The position numbers were made by a program, and so were the translations under genes. Below are positions 51,156-54,793 of a stretch of DNA of 54,793 bases, piece by piece (the first letter of the stretch is position 1; each line of letters begins with the position of its first letter). The stretch is from Flavobacteriaceae bacterium (GTDB lineage Bacteria; Bacteroidota; Bacteroidia; Flavobacteriales; Flavobacteriaceae), in assembly GCA_027073495.1 (NCBI GenBank), contig JALSVQ010000089.1, positions 65,346 to 120,138 on the forward strand, read 5' to 3'. The notes beneath the pieces were generated by a model, which made no database searches, was not told the origin of the DNA, and worked only from the letters and a program-made list of their open reading frames with translations.

Positions 51156-53027
51156 CTAGCGCCCCATATGAACCAAAATAACAGACACATCGGAAGGAGA
51201 AACACCAGAAATACGACTGGCTTGCGAAATCGTTTTTGGTTTAATTTTTGTTAATTTTTGGCGCGCCTCAATAGAAATAGATTTCATACTATTATAATCT
51301 ATATAATCAGGAATAAGAATGTTTTCTAAACGGGTTAGTTTGGCTGCACTGTTTTTTTCTTTCTCAATATAACCAGCATATTTCACTTGTATTTCGGTTT
51401 GTTCTTCCACGCCTTTATCAATATTGTGTTTTAGAATAAAGTCTGTTACACCTGGAAATTGTTTTATATCTTCAAAAGACAATTGTGGACGAGCAGCAAG
51501 TTTATACATCTTCATAGATTGTGAAACCGTAGCAGAATTATTACGTTCTAAAATAGGATTAATATACGCTGGTTTGATACTTGTTTCTTTTAAGAATTGA
51601 ACAAACAAATCTGTTTTTTCTTGTTTTTCCAAAACCTTATTCATACGTTCTTGAGAAGCTAAACCAAGTTCAAAACCTCTTGGTGTAAGTCTTAAATCAG
51701 CATTATCTTGGCGTAATAAAATACGATATTCTGCACGAGAAGTAAACATACGATATGGCTCTTCTGTACCTTTGGTAATTAAATCATCTATTAAAACACC
51801 AATATAGGCTTCATTACGCTTTAGTATAAAAGGTTCTTTATTTTGCACTTTTAATGCAGCATTTATACCAGCCATTAAACCTTGAGCAGCGGCTTCTTCA
51901 TAACCAGTAGTTCCGTTAATTTGACCAGCAAAATACAAATTAGAAACGCGTTTGGTTTCTAAAGTATGTTGCAGTTGTGTCGGTGGGAAAAAATCATACT
52001 CTATAGCATAACCAAAACGAAAGAATTTGACATTTTCAAAACCTGCTACTTGGCGCAAAGCGCTAGCTTGAACATCTTCTGGTAGCGAAGTAGAAAAACC
52101 ATTAACATAAACTTCATTGGTCTCCCACCCTTCTGGTTCTATAAAAAGTTGGTGTCTGTTTTTGGTAGCAAAACGATCTATTTTATCTTCTATGCTTGGG
52201 CAATATCGAGGTCCAATACTCTGTATTCTTCCTGTGAACATCGGTGAACGATCAAAGCCTTCTCGTAGTAAATCATGCACTTCTTGAGATGTATGTGTGA
52301 GGTAACAAGGCACTTGTTTGGTAAGTGGTTTTGTTGTGTCTGAATACGAAAATTTAGCTGGGTTTTCATCGCCGGGTTGTGGTATCATTTTTGAAAAATC
52401 TAATGAACGAGCATCAACACGCGGTGGTGTTCCTGTTTTCATTCTCCCTGCTTCAAAACCTTTTTTAATTAAATCTTCTGTAATACCAATGGATGCACTT
52501 TCTCCTGCTCTACCACCGCCAAAAGTTTTTTCGCCAATATGAATAGTACCATTTAAAAAAGTTCCAGCTGTGATGATAACTGTTGTAGCAAAAATTTCTA
52601 TACCAAGATTTGTACGCACTCCTACTACGGTATCATCTTTAAAAATAAGTCCATTTACAGCATCTTGATAAAGGTCTAAATTAGCTGTGTTTTCAAGCGA
52701 CAAACGCCAAGCTTCTGCAAAACGCATGCGGTCAGACTGGGCTCTTGGACTCCACATAGCAGGTCCTTTAGATTTATTAAGCATCTTGAATTGAATAGCT
52801 GTCTTGTCGGTAATAATAGCACTTTGCCCTCCAAGGGCATCGATTTCACGAAGTATTTGACCTTTTGCAATACCTCCCATAGCAGGATTACAACTCATTT
52901 GCGCAATGTTTTGCAAACTCATAGTTATCAATAATGTTTGAACTCCAAGATTTGCCGCCGCTGCTGCCGCTTCACTTCCTGCATGTCCTCCTCCGACAAC
53001 TATTACATCATATTTTTGAAAAATCAT
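51156..53027 (-). CDS. mnmG: tRNA uridine-5-carboxymethylaminomethyl modification enzyme MnmG
   Basis: A 623-residue FAD enzyme that, with MnmE, modifies the wobble uridine of several tRNAs. The FAD motif GGGHAGSEAA is at 12-21; other family phrases are SCNPAMGGIAKGQ, MWSPRAQSDR, TPPRVDARSLDF, GPRYCPSIEDKI, QINGTTGYEEAAAQG and FTSRAEYRI. The C-terminal domain ends with ISGVSPSDVSVILVHM. Length matches the family. It is flanked by parS-like sites, consistent with the common location of mnmG near the replication origin. Confidence 0.97.
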   Translation of the reverse strand: MIFQKYDVIVVGGGHAGSEAAAAAANLGVQTLLITMSLQNIAQMSCNPAMGGIAKGQILREIDALGGQSAIITDKTAIQFKMLNKSKGPAMWSPRAQSDRMRFAEAWRLSLENTANLDLYQDAVNGLIFKDDTVVGVRTNLGIEIFATTVIITAGTFLNGTIHIGEKTFGGGRAGESASIGITEDLIKKGFEAGRMKTGTPPRVDARSLDFSKMIPQPGDENPAKFSYSDTTKPLTKQVPCYLTHTSQEVHDLLREGFDRSPMFTGRIQSIGPRYCPSIEDKIDRFATKNRHQLFIEPEGWETNEVYVNGFSTSLPEDVQASALRQVAGFENVKFFRFGYAIEYDFFPPTQLQHTLETKRVSNLYFAGQINGTTGYEEAAAQGLMAGINAALKVQNKEPFILKRNEAYIGVLIDDLITKGTEEPYRMFTSRAEYRILLRQDNADLRLTPRGFELGLASQERMNKVLEKQEKTDLFVQFLKETSIKPAYINPILERNNSATVSQSMKMYKLAARPQLSFEDIKQFPGVTDFILKHNIDKGVEEQTEIQVKYAGYIEKEKNSAAKLTRLENILIPDYIDYNSMKSISIEARQKLTKIKPKTISQASRISGVSPSDVSVILVHMGR

Positions 53028-53041
53028 ATCGTAAAAAATAA

Positions 53042-53057
53042 CGTTCCACGTGGAACA
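53042..53057. promoter_or_regulatory. parS-like site CGTTCCACGTGGAACA
   Basis: Differs from the perfect 16-mer only in the first base. It lies 15 bp upstream of the mnmG start. Confidence 0.75.
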
Positions 53058-53066
53058 ATTAAGTAG

Positions 53067-53082
53067 TGTTCCACGTGGAACA
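53067..53082. promoter_or_regulatory. parS-like site TGTTCCACGTGGAACA
   Basis: A perfect copy, 25 bp centre to centre from the site at 53042 and directly after the ybeY stop codon. Confidence 0.8.
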
Positions 53083-53083
53083 T

Positions 53084-53500
53084 TTAAAATTTAGGTCGCA
53101 AAGATAGATAATAATCTTCTTTTGAGCGCATTATAACAATATCTTCTTCTTCCTTATCTTTATAACCACAGTAATGCAAAATACCGTGGATAATGACGCG
53201 ATGTAATTCATCTAAAAAAGAGACATTAAACGTATTTGCGTTTTCTTTTATTCTATCTATAGAGAGAAACATTTCTCCAGAAATAAGCTTGCCAAGTGTA
53301 TAGTCAAAAGAGATAATATCAGTGTAAAAATTATGTTGTAAATATTTTTTATTGATGACTAATAATGCTTCATCATCTAAAAAAGTATATTGTAAATCTC
53401 CTGTTTTAAAACCTTCTTTTTGGATTGCATCAGTTATCCATTGCGCAATTGATTCTTGATTATCGAGTGTAAAATTTGTTTCTGAAAAAAAACTAATCAT
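53084..53500 (-). CDS. ybeY: Endoribonuclease YbeY, rRNA maturation factor
   Basis: A 138-residue metal-dependent RNase involved in 16S rRNA 3'-end maturation and ribosome quality control. The metal motif region is HGILHYCGYKD, with His105 and His109 present, while the third position, His in E. coli, is Asp115. Bacteroidota YbeY sequences I recall show the same GYKD form. The conserved DIISFDY at 61-67 is present. It overlaps the DUF4175 gene by 8 bp, so they are coupled. Confidence 0.92.
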   Translation of the reverse strand: MISFFSETNFTLDNQESIAQWITDAIQKEGFKTGDLQYTFLDDEALLVINKKYLQHNFYTDIISFDYTLGKLISGEMFLSIDRIKENANTFNVSFLDELHRVIIHGILHYCGYKDKEEEDIVIMRSKEDYYLSLRPKF

Positions 53501-54793
53501 GGCTTTTGTTTTTAAAATACGTGTTTACTTTTTGTTTATACTCTTGCTGCAAAGGTAGCGGCTTTCTGTTTAACAACTCATCTTGTTGAAAGTATTTAAG
53601 AATGGTCTTTATATCTGGAATAGCACTATTATTATAGTTTTTTGTGTTCGTTATAGCTTTACGCTTATCTTCTTTTCCTTGGGTAAAACTAGCGTTTTGA
53701 AGCTTTAATAATTCGTGTTTTAAACTTTGCATTTTTTCTAAAACAGCATTTGAAAAACCTTTATACAATAGTTCTTTTTCTATTTCGTCCATCTTTTTAA
53801 TAAGCTGATTGGATTGTATGCCATTCTTTTGTAAGAGCAATTTTAATTGATTTTTGAGTTCTTGCTGTTGTTGATAAATCTTAAACATTTCGCCATTCAT
53901 CTCGTCAGAATCATTTGGGTTAGTGCCGCCTTTTTGTTTCCCGTCTTTTCCCTCTTTTGGCTTCCCGCCTTCTTGGCTTTCACCGCCCTCTTTTGGTTTA
54001 GTTCCTTGCTTGCCAGACTTTCCGTTTTTACCAGATTTGGGTTTCATGCCTTGCTGCATTTTCTTAGAAAGTTCACCTTGCTTTTTTATAATATCTTGAA
54101 GCGAAAAACCGCCTGGTTTAGAACAAGAACCCTTGCCCATCATTGGTGGTGGAGGATTTTGAGCAGCATCTAACATTTGACTCAATAGATAAGCTAAATC
54201 ATTGGCATAAGTAACTGTATATTGCTGCTGTACTTGTGCCTGATTCATTTGGTTATCAGCCAATACTTCTAAAGATTTTTTAAGGTTGTAATGGATGTCT
54301 TCAATCTTATCTGTAATACGACTAGATATTTTTGGTTGACGCAATGCTAAAGCAAATAAACTATCATCTATAAATTGAAAATAATTTTGAAGGCGATGTT
54401 GTTTTTTGAGGTATTTAGCAAAGCTTGCGTGTTTGTAATTAATACTCGAAAAACGATTCATTAGCGCTTCTTGATCCAATGAAAAAGTAACTAAATTTTC
54501 TAATATTTGACGAAGTGTTTCGATGTCTTCTGGATTCATTTCTTCGCCAGAAGAACCTCCAGAAGAAGCCATAGAAGCAGCTTGCATTTTCTGACTCATT
54601 TGCTTCATTTTTTTGGCAGCACTTTTTTGACTAGACTTAGCTTGTTCAGATTTTGGAGCATTAGATTGTTGCGATTGTTCCATGTCTTTTTGCGCATTAT
54701 CCATGTCTTTTTTTACTTCTTCTTCACCTTTTTTTGAATCAGGTTTTTTGATAGGATGTTTTAAATCTTTGTTTTGTTTGTCTAAATCTGAAA
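53493..54793 (-). CDS. DUF4175 family protein, C-terminal part
   Basis: The frame is open to the right edge, so the start lies outside the window; the ATG at 54704 is internal. The 433 residues present are rich in Gln, Lys, Ser and Asn, with coiled-coil stretches (SAAKKMKQMSQKMQ, YQQQQELKNQLKLLLQKNG) and a low-complexity Lys/Gly/Glu segment in the middle. This is the tail seen in the large membrane DUF4175 proteins of Bacteroidota, which usually exceed 1000 residues. Function is unknown. It is the upstream partner of ybeY. Confidence 0.7.
   Translation of the reverse strand, partial: SDLDKQNKDLKHPIKKPDSKKGEEEVKKDMDNAQKDMEQSQQSNAPKSEQAKSSQKSAAKKMKQMSQKMQAASMASSGGSSGEEMNPEDIETLRQILENLVTFSLDQEALMNRFSSINYKHASFAKYLKKQHRLQNYFQFIDDSLFALALRQPKISSRITDKIEDIHYNLKKSLEVLADNQMNQAQVQQQYTVTYANDLAYLLSQMLDAAQNPPPPMMGKGSCSKPGGFSLQDIIKKQGELSKKMQQGMKPKSGKNGKSGKQGTKPKEGGESQEGGKPKEGKDGKQKGGTNPNDSDEMNGEMFKIYQQQQELKNQLKLLLQKNGIQSNQLIKKMDEIEKELLYKGFSNAVLEKMQSLKHELLKLQNASFTQGKEDKRKAITNTKNYNNSAIPDIKTILKYFQQDELLNRKPLPLQQEYKQKVNTYFKNKSHD

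Overview
The window looks like chromosomal DNA of a marine-type member of the Flavobacteriaceae (Bacteroidota). Evidence: AT-rich DNA, promoters with the Bacteroidota -7 box TAnnTTTG, C-terminal type IX secretion (Por) sorting domains on two secreted proteins, DUF5686, DUF4175 and PepSY families typical of the phylum, a CcsBA haem-lyase fusion, and a DnaE with a fused exonuclease domain. No tRNA, rRNA, CRISPR array, prophage or intact insertion sequence was found. Genus cannot be named from the sequence alone.

Layout. 1-12.0 kb: secreted M1 aminopeptidase, rseP, a lipoprotein, pyrH-frr, a DUF5686 outer-membrane protein, then on the minus strand a PAP2 phosphatase, a YheT hydrolase and a serine hydrolase. 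12.2-20 kb: ompH-like lipoprotein and lepA (minus), dnaE-lysE (plus). 20-25 kb is accessory: a glycosidase remnant, an 11-residue-repeat lipoprotein, and a large secreted SGNH esterase/C-type-lectin protein sandwiched between a broken and an intact copy of a DUF1697 gene, followed by a methyltransferase. 25-30.4 kb: csp, rnhA, pgk (minus), ccsBA (plus). 30.7-34.8 kb (minus): coiled-coil protein, half-size flavoprotein, a sulfite dehydrogenase pair (cytochrome c plus molybdopterin subunit), MarC. 35-38.1 kb: DUF3109, rluE-like pseudouridine synthase, a cyclase-family hydrolase, cysteine synthase. 38.1-39.3 kb: a PepSY membrane gene broken in two by an insert of about 680 bp that carries a foldback structure, a promoter-like site and seven imperfect 48-bp tandem repeats. 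39.4-49.6 kb (minus): an MBL hydrolase, then a TetR-headed efflux operon related to cecR-ybhGFSR with its own TolC, a cytochrome c, a CMD-family protein and an S23 four-helix-bundle gene. 50.1-54.8 kb (minus): methyltransferase, mnmG flanked by three parS-like sites, ybeY, and the C-terminal part of a DUF4175 protein that runs off the window.

How the genes fit together. The sulfite dehydrogenase promoter and the cyclase/cysteine synthase divergent promoter share a TGATAAT...ATTATCA palindrome, suggesting one regulator for sulfur functions. The efflux operon carries both halves of YbhF as separate ATPases, two permeases, a lipid-anchored membrane-fusion protein and TolC, which together could form a trans-envelope pump, with a palindrome at the TetR start site. 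Five successive gene starts in that operon are preceded by related AACTTT-rich leader repeats of unknown role. parS sites around mnmG place the right end of the window near the replication origin. The most unusual items are the PepSY-interrupting repeat insert, the operon leader repeats and the DUF1697-bracketed lectin-esterase gene.
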